DNA of 64,000 nt from Pseudoscleropodium purum (GCA_963969395.1 OZ017797.1:18662001-18726000), one strand, 5' to 3'; counted from the first letter of the stretch, positions 1 through 12,106 are shown. Notes: generated by a model from the sequence alone, not told the origin. Program-made: numbers and translations.

Positions 1-420
1 ATATAGTTTTCAATGTATTTTTAGAAACTATGACATTTAAAGGTTTGGTTTTGTAGTTAATTTTGTTGAAATTACACGTAAAAATTCCATAGCTTTCTCC
101 TTTCTTTCCTACTAATGCTAGAAATCTAAAAGCTGAGTCTTTATCCAATAACATAAGTACATCATTCTACCTTTTCATTCAACTTTTGAGAACAATTAAT
201 CTTACACAATGATCTTATATTTATATAGAAATAAAATAAAAATCATAACAAAAGAAAAGAATTTTAAGGTCTTAGAGTCCTTCAAATGAGATTGATTTTG
301 AAGGTTTGCAAAACCACTAAGGTGTGACATTTCAACTAATTTTGGAGTCGTTACTTAGTCTTGTTTTTAATAAAGTGTTTTTTTCTATGCTAGTTCAATG
401 TGTTGTTTTTGCAACTTGAC
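1..420. other. AT-rich intergenic DNA, nothing recognised
   Basis: No open frame of note, RNA gene or clear repeat boundary is visible. The stretch ends at the TTAA that flanks the transposon beginning at 425. Confidence 0.5.
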
Positions 421-662
421 TTAACCCCTAAATGATTTTGACTATATTTCCACTAAAACCATTCTAAAACTGCCATTTCTAATACCTAAACCAAATTTTA
501 GAAAAAAAAAAATTTGGACACATGTAACCATATGATCTTTTAGTAAGCTAGTTTGAAAAGATGTGCAAAAAATTTCAGAAATTTTCATTGTGTAGATTGC
601 AAGATATTAGCATTTGAAGTGACAAAAATCCTTTTTTTGGCCTCGTGGAAAAATGGGCAGCT

Positions 663-1050
663 TGTTACGACTTCCAGTCTGAACAACTAGACTAAAGGAC
701 GGTGGGACGGGAGGCAGGAGCAGTTACATTAGAAATTAGCAGTTATAGAGCTAGTTCAATCATCTCTCTCAGGTTATAGATAAATACCCTTGCAAAGGGA
801 TAATATTCATGCAACCTTCTGTAAATTACATTGATGAAATTTCAAAAGCCTGTTTCCCATTTCTTGTCTTGATTCTCCTATACATTCCTAAAGTCATGCC
901 TGTGAATTGGTCTATAGTTCTTTCGATCCACTAGTTGTCTTGTTTGTGAAACAGTATCTGAAACCATGATCTGGTTCGTCCTCCGAGAGATGGGGAGAAT
1001 ATCAAGGTTTTGTCGACAATCGACCAGTATTCGAGGATCAGTTTGTAACA
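663..1050 (+). repeat. 5' LTR
   Basis: 388 bp, begins TGTTACGACTTCC and ends CAGTTTGTAACA, with a 6-bp terminal inverted repeat. It carries an 8-9 bp stretch near 705-713 that is absent from the 3' LTR. The bases just after it (TTAGGTTGCG) do not match the usual initiator-Met primer site, so the primer is unclear. Confidence 0.9.
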
Positions 1051-1228
1051 TTAGGTTGCGTCTTTAAAACTTGTCCACGCTCTAGAAGGAATTCGGTGAT
1101 TTACCACCGCCTATGGTGACGGACTGTCTGGAAAGGAATTTTTAATTTTAGTCAGCAGAGATCTGCATGATGGATTGTGAATGACCAGAGGTTGAGCAAG
1201 GACCCCGTGTACCAGAAATGGGGTCTGA

Positions 1229-2200
1229 GTGGATAGAATTCATTCAACAACAATTATAAATAGTGTTCTAGTCCGCTCTCCTACACATGGTGCAATAGAT
1301 TGCAAAGAGGGCAATGCCGATGCTGGCTCAGATATCACCATCCACCGCGATCAGCAAAGGTCGGGAAAAGTTGATGACGCTAGATGGGGAGAAAGGGAGT
1401 TGAAAGTTGCAGAACTTGATAAATTTGTGGGAAAGAGGGGTGGAGAAGTGTATCGTTGGTTTGCTCAACTCCGCCTTGTATTAAGGGGTAAACCACGCAC
1501 ATACCAGCATGATGAGGACAAAGTCGCATATGCACTATCTTACATGAGTGGAGCTGCACAAAATTGGGCAATGCCACTCTTGCAAGCCCTTGATGATGGA
1601 CGGCAACATGACCTATTGACGGATTATGACGCATTTAGGGCAGCCATAATTGCAGTTTATGGCGACATTGATAGAAGAGGAAACGCAGAAGACCTCCTTG
1701 GAAGGCTCAAGCAGACAGGTGCAATGACGGTATATATTTCTAGTTTTGATGAGCACACCGCCTAAGTTGATTAGAATGAGGCCAATTTAATAGCACGATT
1801 TCGTAGAGGATTGAAAGATGAAATTCTTGATTCTGTGGCAATGGCTGAGACCCAGCCTTGTGGACTCCAAGACTGGATGGCGATGGCATCTCAAATTGAT
1901 GAAAGGTTGTAGGCACGTTGACAGAGTCGATGACCACCTACCCAATATTCTAGTTTGCCCCAAACCTACTCTTTGAATCCAAAATCGCAATCTTTTGTTC
2001 TAAGGGATCATGCTAATGATTTTAAACATCAACAAAAGTAGTAGGGCTAGTGTCGATAGAGCTAGATACAATCAGGGTAACCATGGCACTTGCCAAGACC
2101 GCGGCAGAACAACTTGATTACCAATGATAAAGACGTTGTTGGGATTGTCGTCAAGTTGGTCACATACGAGCGAAATGCCCAACCAATCCTTCCAAGTTTC
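1229..2200 (+). pseudogene. gag: gag remnant: capsid region and CCHC zinc knuckle
   Basis: An open stretch from 1229 encodes a retrotransposon Gag capsid-like region with the RWFAQLRL and YMSGAAQNWA-type motifs. It is broken in frame by stops at 1763, 1772, 1910 and 1919, every one of which is one transition away from a sense codon (CAA, CGA or TGG). A CCHC zinc knuckle (C-X2-C-X4-H-X4-C) lies at 2137-2178 and would bind element RNA. The part between about 1930 and 2130 is scrambled. Not translatable as one protein. Confidence 0.85.
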
Positions 2201-2227
2201 TATCGTTAGCAGCATCAGAAACAGTTT

Positions 2228-2515
2228 ATGTGGAGTCGGGAAAAGGCACAGTCCGGGACTGAAGTCTCAGTACCGGGTAGTGTAATGCTTGCGACAACCA
2301 CTACGGAAAGGCCACAAAACACACAAGTGGAAGAAAAGTTGGATCCATTATATTTAAGGGCTACTATAGACCTTAATGCTCATTTGACCCTATTAAGCCA
2401 AATCAATTCAGTAGAAGCAAAACCTTTGATAGATTCGGGAGCCACTGGGGTGTTCATGTATCCTGATTTTGCATATAAATGCCAAGCGGTAATCCAGCCA
2501 AAGAAAATTCCTTGA
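2228..2515 (+). pseudogene. pol: Retroviral-type aspartic protease remnant
   Basis: The active-site tripeptide Asp-Ser-Gly with flanking LIDSGATG is at 2426-2449, as in gypsy proteases. The frame stops at 2513, before the downstream half of the domain, and the matching sequence continues to about 2700 with more stops. Context between the zinc knuckle and reverse transcriptase is as expected for gypsy Pol. Confidence 0.8.
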
Positions 2516-3109
2516 GAGGTGTGAGTCATCGACGGCAGAGTAATCAATTTGGGACTCATTACGCATGAAGCTATAGTTGAATTGGTCACAGTAGGCCACA
2601 AGTAGATGCTAGTGACAAATCTCACAAACACTAGGATGCACCCTTGTATCTTAGGGACTCCATGGCTGGTCCAACACGACCCAACTATTCGTTGGTCAGA
2701 GAAAAAGGTAATTTTTGACTCACCTCACTGCTAGGTTAGTTGCATACAACTGGAAATGGCAAGTTCAGTGGAAGTGACTAGTGCGGCAAAAAGCTCCGAA
2801 AAAAATAGGGACATTGCAGGTTCTGAGCAAAGAGCTCCGACAGCATCCAGGAAGGTCACAAGTGGCAGTCAGATGTAAGCTAGTCGTGATAATTGTTGAG
2901 AACAATGTAAAAAAGGCCAGCCCAAAGACAATGGACCCCCAGCAATTAATGCAGGAATTTTTTTTCAACTACACTCATTGCTCCAAAGCATGTTGTGGTG
3001 ACTGCTATTGCTTTCCGACTTTCGGCCAAGGATGCCGAAATATATACCCTGCAGGTATTAGAAATGCCATGCAACGATTCAACAAAGACCAAGGATGGGT
3101 CGACCACCA

Positions 3110-4550
3110 TTCCCTTTGAATATCAGGATTTACATGAAGTTTTCAGTGAAGAATTAGCCAATGAATTGTCGGATCATGGCCCATCCGACATGAAAATTGA
3201 CTTCAAGGATAGAAACCCCGAAATACCGGCCTACGACCAATGTCTCCAACGGAATTGGAGGAGCTTAGGAAATATTTGGAAGAAAATTTGGGCAAAGGAT
3301 GGATTCGGAGATCTAAATCTCCAGTCTCAGCCCCTATAGTATTTGCACGGAAAAAAGATGGATCAATCAAGGTGTGCATTGATTATTGAAATCTTAATAA
3401 AGTTACTATTAGAAATGGTTATCCGTTACCATTGATTCTTGAACTCACGGATCAATTGGTGGAGGCTTGATTCTTTACCAAATTGGATGTACAACAAGCT
3501 TACCATAGAATACGAATGGCAGCAGGTCATGAATACACGACAACTTTTAAAAATCGTTATGGTTTGTTCAAATATTTGGTAATGCCATTTGGCCTCACAA
3601 ATGCCCCGGCCTAGTTTCAAGCCCACATGCAAAATCTCTTTGGAGATCTTTTGGACATATCCGTAGTTATTTATCTGGACGATATTCTAATTTTTTCAAA
3701 AATATAGAAGAACATCGACAAGTGGTACACGACGTTCTACAACGACTACAAAAACATGGACTCTATATTAAAGCTTCAAAATGCCAATTTCACTGTCAAG
3801 CAGTGGAATTTTTAGGGATGATAGTCTCATCTCAGGGATTAGAAATGTGTGAAGATAAAGTGCAAACTATTAAAGAATGGCCAGTACCAAAGAATGTTAA
3901 AGAAATTCAAGCATTCTTAGGCTTTGCCAATTTTTATTGACGTTTTATATGGGATTATTCATGCATAGTAGTCCCATTTATATCTTTGACACGTAAAGAT
4001 CAACCATTTTCCTGGACCAATCAAGTTAATGATGCTTTCAATGACCTTCGAGCCCGGTTCTGTGAAGCACCTGTATTGTTGCACCCCGATTTTCAAAAGC
4101 CATTTATTACAGAAACTGATGCATTTGACACTGCTATTGGTGGAATTCTTTTCCAACACGGAGATGACGGCCACTTGCACGCTTGTGCATACCGTAGCTC
4201 TAAAATGTCTCTAGCGGAATATAATTACAACATCTATGATAAGGAGCTGTTAAGTATTGTCTAGGCATTTCAAGACTGGCGTGTTTATCTGGAAGATTCA
4301 TTGTATGAAGTACGCGTGATTTCCAACCGCAAAAACCTCGAATATTTTTTGACAACGAAGCAGCTTAATTGGCATCAAGCCCGATGGTCTGAGTTGCTAT
4401 CTGCCTTCCATTTCATCATCCAACATTGACCAGGTTCGATGAATACAAGAGCAAACGTACTTTCCAGGTGGGTTGATGTCATAGAGGAAGAACCGCAATC
4501 GCCTAGACCTTTATTGACATTAGCTACCCTGGAAGTATCGGGAAAAGTTT
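3110..4550 (+). pseudogene. pol: Reverse transcriptase and RNase H remnant
   Basis: The region upstream of RT (FSEELANELSDHGPSD) starts near 3130. RT motifs follow with frameshifts: the FTKLDVQQAYHRIRM block near 3475-3520, the MPFGLTNAPA block near 3580-3612, and the YLDD catalytic box at 3672-3683. The RT connection (ECLGMIVS-like and EIQAFLGFANFY) is in 3800-3940. RNase H runs from about 4000 to 4470 with the catalytic TDAFD segment at 4114-4128 and the YDKELLSIV segment at 4237-4261. Numerous stop codons (for example 3468, 3613, 3938, 4261) show it is dead. Confidence 0.9.
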
Positions 4551-4734
4551 AGACAGATCAGCAAATTCTTGAGTGCATCTGTCTAGGGTCCAGAGAAGAC
4601 CCAATCATGCGACCGATAATAGCTTACTTTGAAAACAAAGCGGATAAGGCCCTTGTAGATACTCGCCACCACTTTCAATCATACAGCTTTAGCGACAGAA
4701 TCCTATGATTTCAAGGGGTTGCTTTTGTTCCACA

Positions 4735-5994
4735 GGACGAAGAACTCCGCCGTCAGATTCTGAAATCCAGACACGATGCTCCCTCCGCAGGGCATGAGGG
4801 CCGCGCAAAAACACTAGATTTAGTAGCTAGAAGTTTTTACTGGCCAACACTTCGTCGATACATGCATTGATATGTTGACGGCTGCAACACATGCCAATGA
4901 TTGAAGCCCTCACGTCACGATCCTTATGGGTTGCTACAACCAATCCCAGCAGCTCAAGCACCTTGGAAGCGAGTTACGACCGATTTTATTGTTAAATTGC
5001 CAATCAGACGTGGTTACGACTCAATCCTTGTAGAGTTGTAGTGGTGGATAAAAATACCAAACTGGCTCATTTTATTTCAACTAATGAAAAAGTTGACTCT
5101 ATTGGGACCGCCAATCTATATCTTCACTACGTCTGGAAGCACCATGGGACACCCAATGAGATTATCTCCGACCGCGGCCCTGTTTTTGTTTCTAAGTTTA
5201 TAAGAAGACTGTATGAACTCTTACAAATTCAACCTTGTCCTACGATTGCTTTCCACCCTCAATCAGATGGACAGACGGAGCGTATAAACCAAATTCTTAA
5301 ACAATACTTGCCTATATTCACTTCAAGACAACAGGATGATTGGGCCGATTTACTACCAATCGTTGAATTCGCATATAACAATGCAATTCACTCTGCAACA
5401 AGGCTATCTCCATTTTATGTGACCTATGGCTACCATCCCTCACTATCGTTCACAACTCCGACTACATCAACAGTCCCAGCTGCTGAGGATCGAATCTGGT
5501 ACCTCCAAAAAATTCACAAAGAAATAAAGGCTATGCTACAAATTGCTGTTGATCAAACAAAACAGAGGTATGACAACGGCACTCATTTGCATCAAGTTTT
5601 CAAAATAGGAGATAAAGTACTCTTACGTCATGATAACATCGCTACATCAATTCCATCAAAGAAGTTAGCACCTAAATTTTTGGGTCCTTACTCAATTATC
5701 ACGAAATTCTCTGATCTGTATCGCCTAAAGTTATCCAAGACTCTGCGCATTCATAACGTATTCCACGTTTCCACTCTACAAAAGTACTGCAACGACACAA
5801 TTCTTGGGCGCCTACACAAGCCACCTCCATTGATTGTTACACTAGATGGAAAAATTGAGTGGAAAGTGCAACAAGTCTTAGATTCTAGACTATCAAGTTG
5901 TTGGAAGCAGCTACAGTACTTAGTTTCTTGGACTGGATATGGACCTGAGCAGAACTCCTGGGAGCCTACGGCCAACTTAAAAAACGCACAATAG
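4735..5994 (+). pseudogene. pol: Integrase with C-terminal chromodomain, remnant
   Basis: An HHCC zinc-binding module (H-X6-H-X29-C-X2-C) is at 4772-4894, with stops inside. The integrase triad is visible: Asp at 4982 (TTDFIVKLP), Asp at 5170 (SDRGPVF) and Glu at 5284 (DGQTERIN). A frameshift near 5030 separates the first Asp from the long open frame 5041-5994. The GPY/F-like region (LGPYSI) is near 5682-5700, and a chromodomain (KIEWKVQQVLDSR...YLVSWTGYG...NSWEP) occupies about 5850-5975. Chromodomains direct integration by binding histone marks. The last 317 codons are open, but the protein as a whole is not. Confidence 0.92.
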
Positions 5995-6038
5995 ACAGTT
6001 AAAGACTTCCACCGCCGCCACCCTAAGGCACCGAAACT

Positions 6039-6051
6039 AGGAGGGGGGTAA
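6039..6051 (+). promoter_or_regulatory. Polypurine tract of the gypsy element
   Basis: AGGAGGGGGG immediately precedes the 3' LTR, the expected plus-strand DNA priming site for this class. Confidence 0.8.
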
Positions 6052-6430
6052 TATTACGACTTCCAGTCAGAACAGCTAGACTAAGGGACGGTGGGCAGGA
6101 GCAGTTACAATAGAAGTTAGCAATTATAGAGCCAGTTCGATCATCTCTCTTAGATTATAGATAAATACCCTTGCAAAGGGATAATATTCACGCAACCTTC
6201 TGTAAATTATATTGATGAAATCTCGAAAGCTTGTTTCCCATTTCTCGTCTTGATTCTCCCATGCATTCCTAAAGTCATATCTGTGAGTTGGTCTATAGTT
6301 CTTTTGATCCACTGGTTTTTTTGTTTGTGAAACAATATCTAGAACCATGATCTGGTTCGTCCTCCAAGAGATGGGGAGAATATCGAGGAGCGTCGACAAT
6401 CGACTAGTATTCGAGGATCAGTTTGTAACA
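6052..6430 (+). repeat. 3' LTR
   Basis: 379 bp, begins TATTACGACTTCC and ends CAGTTTGTAACA. It aligns along its length with 663-1050. Differences are overwhelmingly transitions, several of them CG in one copy and CA or TG in the other. Confidence 0.9.
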
Positions 6431-7144
6431 CACTGCACTTTACAAGGTCACATTTGTATGAAAAAATGTCAAAAATTGTGATTATTCTTTGAATTCATTC
6501 TTCAAATTAAGTTAGCTACTTGCTTGAAAATTTTCAGATCATTTGGAATTGTACAACATATAGGAAAAAAATAGTAAGTAGAAAGAAATAGAGAATGATT
6601 CAAAATACTAAATTGTTAATAATTTATTTATGGAATTGAAAAACATCATTTCCAATGGCTTTAATTTTGTAATAAATAATCTATAACTTATTTTTTTATT
6701 TTTTTTCAAAAATATTGAAAATTGATTAAATAAATGACTTTGAAGCTTGTCTTAGAGTAGACATTCAATAACGAGCCCGGAAACTCTTACAAACTAAAAC
6801 TCTTCATAACTTTTGACTCATTGATCAAAATGGAAAGATTCAAAGCTTTTCAAGTACATATAAATCTAGAGAACCAATTTCAAATTTTAATTTCTTAAAA
6901 AAATATATTTTAAAGAAATTTTTTTAACTACCAAAGCTACCACCAAGTAATGAAAAACACATATCATCTATAACTTTTTAATCATAGAGTTAAAAGTTAT
7001 GAAAATTGTTGGGCCTTGAAGCTACTCCTTGGGCACATGTTGTGTTAAAATTTTAAAGAAAAATAAATAAAAACTCCATTTGTAGTAAGCTGCCCAAAAT
7101 TGTTATGTTACCAAAAAAACGCAATTTGGGCATTTAGGGGTTAA

Positions 7145-8258
7145 TCTCTTTCCATCCTTGATAAAAATATGAGTGTAGATTTGGAGCTTTGTGGGCAAAT
7201 TAAATTATAGCTTGAGAAGATTCTAGACTTGAAATCTTCATTTTTTGCAAGTATATCTTTTCTTTATCTCTACATGAACTAATTAAGAGCCTTTGTATAG
7301 AAACCATGAAGCATTATGAGACCATGCCAAGCACATTATAGATGAATAGACAAAAAAATTTCCACAACATACTTGGATGTATTTCACCCATTTCAAATAA
7401 ACTTAGTTTTTGCACGAAGCTGTTGAAATCATTTGTAATCCATCCAGTGAATGAATGAGGACTCTTTGGAGGTAATAAAATGCACCATTTGTGTCTATGT
7501 ATCCATACCATGCCTTTATGGAAGGTAGAAACACCCCAAAAGCGTCCCTATCCCCATTCTTGTATCCTAGATTGCCACAAAATTTGTCCCTAGCTTTCTA
7601 TCAATGTGTCCTACAAATGCTGAACTCTAATTGACTAACTCATTTGAAAGACACGTACTTAACTCTCATTTGTTGACTATTGATTTTTGTAGATTTCCGT
7701 TCAAGGTCCACCTATGTGACAATTTTAGTGGTCAAAGGAGCCAACATTTTGAAAAATCATAAAAATTACATACCATATCTAAAAAATCTAATTTTGTTTA
7801 ATATTCATGATTTTCACTTACTAATACTACCTAAATATTATTTTAAGGAAAAAGTGCCTCCAACTATCTAGAATTGTTTATATTGACAGTTTTGGATGTT
7901 TTCACCGTAATTGGCTTCCAACATGACTTTTTGAAGGGTCCATTCAAGCATGTTTGTTGAGGGCCATGGGTTAGAGATTTCCATCTTTGCTTACTTAGTC
8001 TATCCTAAAAAGACCACGTGGCCAAAAGGCATTCAATTTTCAAACAATTTCTCTCAACTACATATCTCCATGCTTCAAAACAAAATACAAACAAATTTAA
8101 AGCAGAATATTCCAAAATCAACATTCCAAAGACTAAAGCTAGGGTCCAAACAATTGTATGCCTAGGCTACTTTTTGAAGAGCCTACAAGATCTCTCATTG
8201 TTGAGAGGGCATGTATTGTCGGGGCATGTATAATCCTCCAACTCCATAAAGAACCCAT
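7145..8258. other. Intergenic DNA without a recognisable gene
   Basis: Short open frames (for example 7680-7871 and 7950-8233) have no recognisable motif and AT-rich composition. I see nothing that supports a gene here. Confidence 0.4.
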
Positions 8259-8418
8259 ACTAGTAAAAGGGTGGTCTTTAAGCACCAAAGAATATTACCA
8301 CGGCATGGTGCCCAAAGCCCATATTGACATAGTTTAGTGCCAATGTGAGCCTTGAGCATGTCAATTTTAACACTATTCCTTGGTACCCAAAGACTACCAT
8401 TCTATTACTAATGCCTTC
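8259..8418. repeat. Small foldback element
   Basis: The segment near 8259-8310 (TACTAGTAAAAGGGTGGTCT) is an imperfect inverted match to 8370-8418, giving a roughly 160-bp hairpin. It lies 100 bp upstream of the large foldback. No target duplication is clear. Confidence 0.45.
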
Positions 8419-8517
8419 CAACTATGCCTAATGTGGTAGGGTGGGGATGCTTACAAAAGAAAATGAAAGACCCTAAAGAAACAAATTGAGCTATATTTTT
8501 TATCTTCTTAAATTATA

Positions 8518-9844
8518 CTCCCTCCATTCCAAAATGATCTTCTTGTTGGCCTTTATTTTGTGGCCCAGATTGATCTTCCTATTATGATGTGGAGGAAGGG
8601 CCCATGGAATGAAACTTCATTAAATGCAGAGAGAATAATAAAATGGAAAGCTCATGTTGTGTTTTGGAAAGCTATTTTTAGGGTTGCTTCACACATGGGC
8701 CCAAGGTTGAAAGTCCATCGGCCTCCACCAATCAAATTTTAGAAAACCCCAACTTTGGCCTCTTGGCCCTTCACACAAGGTGGCACAATCCACAAGCCGT
8801 CGCCCTCCAAAGTGCCTACATGGAAGCCCAAGCTCCTCTGTGGCAATGGCCTCACAACGGACTCTCAACCATAGTTTGGGTCGCCACTTTGTGGCAACCC
8901 AAACTTTGGTCGAGAGTCCGTCGAATTGCCTATTTATTGCCCTTTCTTTGGACTCTCGCCCAAAGTTTGGCCATGAATTCCCATGGCCTCTCGATTTGGT
9001 CGGCCCATGTATGAAGCGCCTGTTAGTAAGGTAATGAAATCAACCCATTCTTGACATATTGTCCATTCCACATGGACCGACCAAGTCAAGAGGCCATGGG
9101 AGTTCATGGCCAAACTTTGGGCGAGAGTCCAAAGAAATAGGCAATAAATGGGCAATTCGACAGACTCTCGGCCAAAGTTTGGGTTGCCACAAAGTGGCGA
9201 CCCAAACTATGGTTGAGAGTCCGTTGTGAGGCCATTGCCACAGAGGAGCTTGGACTTCCATGTAGGCACTTTTGGAGGGCGACGGACTTTGGATTGTGCC
9301 ACCTTGTGTGAAGGGTCGAGAGGCCAAAGTTGGGGTTTTTTGAAATTTGATTAGTAGAAGCCGATGGACTCTCAACCTTGGGCCCATGTGTGAAGCAGCC
9401 TTTACTTTAAATACAATATTGCTCACTCATTTGAATGAAATTTCACCAACGAGACCTGTTCAAGTAGTTTTAGTTTATTTTATTTATCCAAAAGGAGTGG
9501 AAATTTCTAGCTTCACTTTGGCTTTTCGAAACTACTGCAACAAGTTGTCTATGTAGCCAATGGAGGAGTGATGATATGGAATGCGGGAAGACAAAAGGAC
9601 ACAACTCATAGTGTGGGAATTGAAGAAACAATTGGCTAGCAGTGCTTCTCCCAAAAGGCCTAAAAAATCATATTTCAAAGCTCTACATCTTTAATTTGAC
9701 AATGAGTTAAAAGCTCAAGTTTGGAGGACAATAAGAGAGCATTATACTTTATTAACATGTCAAAACAAAATTTTAAAATATTGATTTTTGACTTTAATCT
9801 GAAACATTTTGTCAAATAAGAAGATCATTTTGGAATGAAGGGAG
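8518..9844. mobile_element. Stowaway/mariner-type foldback transposon with a giant internal hairpin
   Basis: The element begins CTCCCTCCATTCCAAAATGA and ends with its inverse (CTCCCTTCATTCCAAAATGA on the other strand), a terminal repeat of about 30 bp with two mismatches, flanked by TA (8516-8517 and 9845-9846). CTCCCTCCRTTCC with TA duplication is the classical plant Tc1/mariner-Stowaway terminus. Inside, 8680-9010 and 9050-9400 form two long near-identical inverted arms, clearly richer in G and C than the surroundings. Each arm itself contains nested palindromes around CCAAACTTTGG. The open frames on both strands here are by-products of the inverted repeat. At 1.3 kb it is long for a Stowaway. 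Confidence 0.8.
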
Positions 9845-9846
9845 TA

Positions 9847-10387
9847 TATCCCACCATATGTTTCAAAGAAAACATAAAATGGAAGGCGAGAAGGTTTTTG
9901 CAACTATTGTGCAATACTTCCTATACAATACCTACCAACAAGTTTATGTTCAAAATTTCAAATTTTGAGTGCAACTTTGACTGATCCTATCTCCTAATTA
10001 GATCTCTAAACTTTGTGAAACTACTACCTATATATTGAAGAATTGATTAACAACATGCTGTGTATCATCTAGACATTAATTTAAGTCACTTGTCTAGGAA
10101 ATATTAAATTGCTTTGATTGTTTATCAAGTCATGTTTGTAGCTTCTACATTGTGAAGGCAACATCAACACTCCTTGTGCCAACACAATTCAAATTTTTGC
10201 CAATTAGGGCTTCATATATGGAGTTCCAACAATCTCTTAGTGCAAAATATGCATGGGCCAAGCAATGTAGTAGGTTGTGGATATATTGTGTGTTTTGGTT
10301 AATAGGTACACTTGTAGAGAGAGAAACAAATTGTGTAAGATTGTAGGTGTTCTTGATTGTAACAAGTCACTTTGGTGGTGGTATAAA
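9847..10387. other. Intergenic DNA, nothing recognised
   Basis: AT-rich, no motif-bearing open frame, no clear repeat. Confidence 0.4.
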
Positions 10388-10531
10388 CACTACTAGAAAA
10401 TTCAATTTTTTAATTGTTTTGGTCACATTGATCTAAGTGAATTTTCTGTTGATTTTGACAAAAATCAACAAAAAGAATTCATCCAAATCAATGCAACTAA
10501 AACAACAAAAAAATTGAATTTTCTAGTAGTG
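10388..10531. mobile_element. 144-bp CACTA-type MITE
   Basis: It starts CACTACTAGAAAATTCAATT and ends with the inverse, so it is almost a full-length palindrome. The flanks carry a 3-bp direct repeat AAA (10385-10387 and 10532-10534). CACTAC-N-AGAAAA ends with 3-bp duplication are typical of CACTA (En/Spm) derived MITEs. Confidence 0.8.
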
Positions 10532-10534
10532 AAA

Positions 10535-12030
10535 GTGTGTTTTAGAGCTATGAAGACTAAACAAAATTGTAAGAATGTGATATGAACAAAAAAATCAAGG
10601 CAAGTAAAGGTACAGTGAAAGTCATACAAACATTTCTCTTTGATTTGTTTAGCGCCATCTTTTAAATATGGTCATTCATTAGTGATGGTATAGGAGTGTT
10701 CATTAATTTCGATAAGTATCAACTGATTATGATGCCACTTGATAGATAGAGAGGTAGGGACTTTGTTGATCAATGTAGTCTATGAAAGTTGATTAAGTGG
10801 CTTCTACTTTTTCCATGATTGCCCTAATTTCTTGAGACACTTATATTCACAAAAGATGGTGCTCTAGTGCAGTGTAGACGTAAGTGATAGGAGGCAAGTA
10901 TATGGCATAAAATATCTTTCATGACCAATAAACTCTATTGACTTAAAACCCCATCAAAAACCTATAAAAGATTTTAAAAGATACCGTCCAAAATGAGGTG
11001 CTACAACAAAACAAAGAAGAATTAGTCAAAAACCATTCAAAAAAGAGGGGTGGAAGTGTCTCTTGAGATTATGCAAAAGTTCTCCTCACTAACATGCCTT
11101 GGAGCATCTACAATGCAAGCTCTATAAATGAACCCTGTAATGGCAAATGCAAGGGCAAAAAACAAGTCTTGCAAAGTAAAAAAAAAGTTTCTTGGCATGG
11201 GTGCTCCAATGAGCAACCAATTTATTATATCCTACTTGCAATTTTGGTGAAAGTTGATGTAAAAGCTAGCATGGATTGCTAGAGTTTTGCGGTAGATTTT
11301 TTCATAGATTCACAATTCACAACATACATTTTTTCAATTATCCATAGGACATTGGTTTAGAAATTCCAAGCCATAGGGGCTTGGGGGACTTTTCAATCCT
11401 CTAATTTATGAACATAAGTGAGCTTTGTCTTCTTGCTCCTTTGTTTTAGGGGGCCAAAAATTTGACTTGGCAACTCCTCCAAGTGCTAATATAAGATCAA
11501 CAAGTGTCATAATTGACTTAGAAAGTTGCAACTCTCTGAAAGGGGGGATCTAGAGCTTTTTTAGGGAGGAGATTTAGTTAGTTTCCCTTTCTGACGCAAA
11601 TCTCGACTCGCCAAGCGAAACTACTTCAAGGAGTAAGCAAAAAGACCAAAAATGTTGGTCCTACCTCCTTCACATCCCAAGGCTATGGAACAAAGTGAAG
11701 GATGATGGTCGCATTAAAGCACTCAAATAATTCAAAAACACTTTTCAAGCTATCAACAATGCCAATACCGTCTTGGAACCCATAAACATTGCAAATGCTC
11801 TTTCCATATGAAGGCACGTAATCAAAGCTAATGGCGTCAAATAGCTCTAAATGGTACACCATTTGTCATAAAAATGCTCCATTTTACATATAATTTCACA
11901 AAGTTTTTTTTTTGCAAATGCTCAATCCATCAGTAAAGTAGACTTGCTTACCTTTCCAACACACTTGGCGGTTCATGATTTGTTTCAATTTTTGAGCATG
12001 TGATGGCAATTCAAAGTTGGATGTAACTTA
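10535..12030. other. Intergenic DNA, nothing recognised
   Basis: Only short open frames (for example 11,094-11,282) without recognisable motifs. I could not identify transposase or gene remnants. Confidence 0.4.
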
Positions 12031-12106
12031 TACTTGTGTTCCTGCTTCGTGTTTCTGGAAATTGAATGCTCGGAACGTAAACTTGGTGGTGGATACTGTA
12101 CAGTAC

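Larger units (their letters stand above)
663..6430 (+). mobile_element. Decayed Ty3/gypsy chromovirus (LTR retrotransposon with integrase chromodomain)
   Basis: Two LTRs (663-1050, 6052-6430) bound an internal region with remnants in the order gag capsid, CCHC zinc knuckle, aspartic protease, reverse transcriptase, RNase H, integrase and chromodomain, which is the Ty3/gypsy chromovirus order. Termini are TGTTAC...GTAACA (the first G is now A in the 3' LTR). The target duplication is CAGCT (658-662) against CACT (6431-6434), apparently 5 bp with one base lost. The two LTRs differ at roughly 33 aligned positions by eye (about 9%), nearly all transitions, so the insertion is old. Many in-frame stops and frameshifts make it non-autonomous. 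The chromodomain and codon style resemble Tcn1-type chromoviruses known from mosses and lycophytes; clade not proven. Confidence 0.93.
425..7140 (+). mobile_element. TTAA-flanked piggyBac-like non-autonomous element, copy A, split by an LTR retrotransposon
   Basis: The element starts CCCCTAAATG right after TTAA (421-424) and ends CATTTAGGGG right before TTAA (7141-7144), so the terminal inverted repeat is a perfect 10-mer. It is interrupted at 662/6431 by the gypsy element; without that it is about 950 bp. Its interior matches copies B (13.8 kb), C (20.5 kb) and D (37.8 kb), including a shared core that reads like GCACTTTACAAGGTCACATT at 6435-6454. No transposase is visible. TTAA duplication with CCC-type ends is the piggyBac signature; assignment to that superfamily is inferred from ends only. 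Confidence 0.6.

Noticed and set aside
8560..9426. Several overlapping open frames of 60-128 codons on both strands
   Set aside because: They mirror each other because they lie in the inverted arms of the Stowaway-type foldback; none has a domain.
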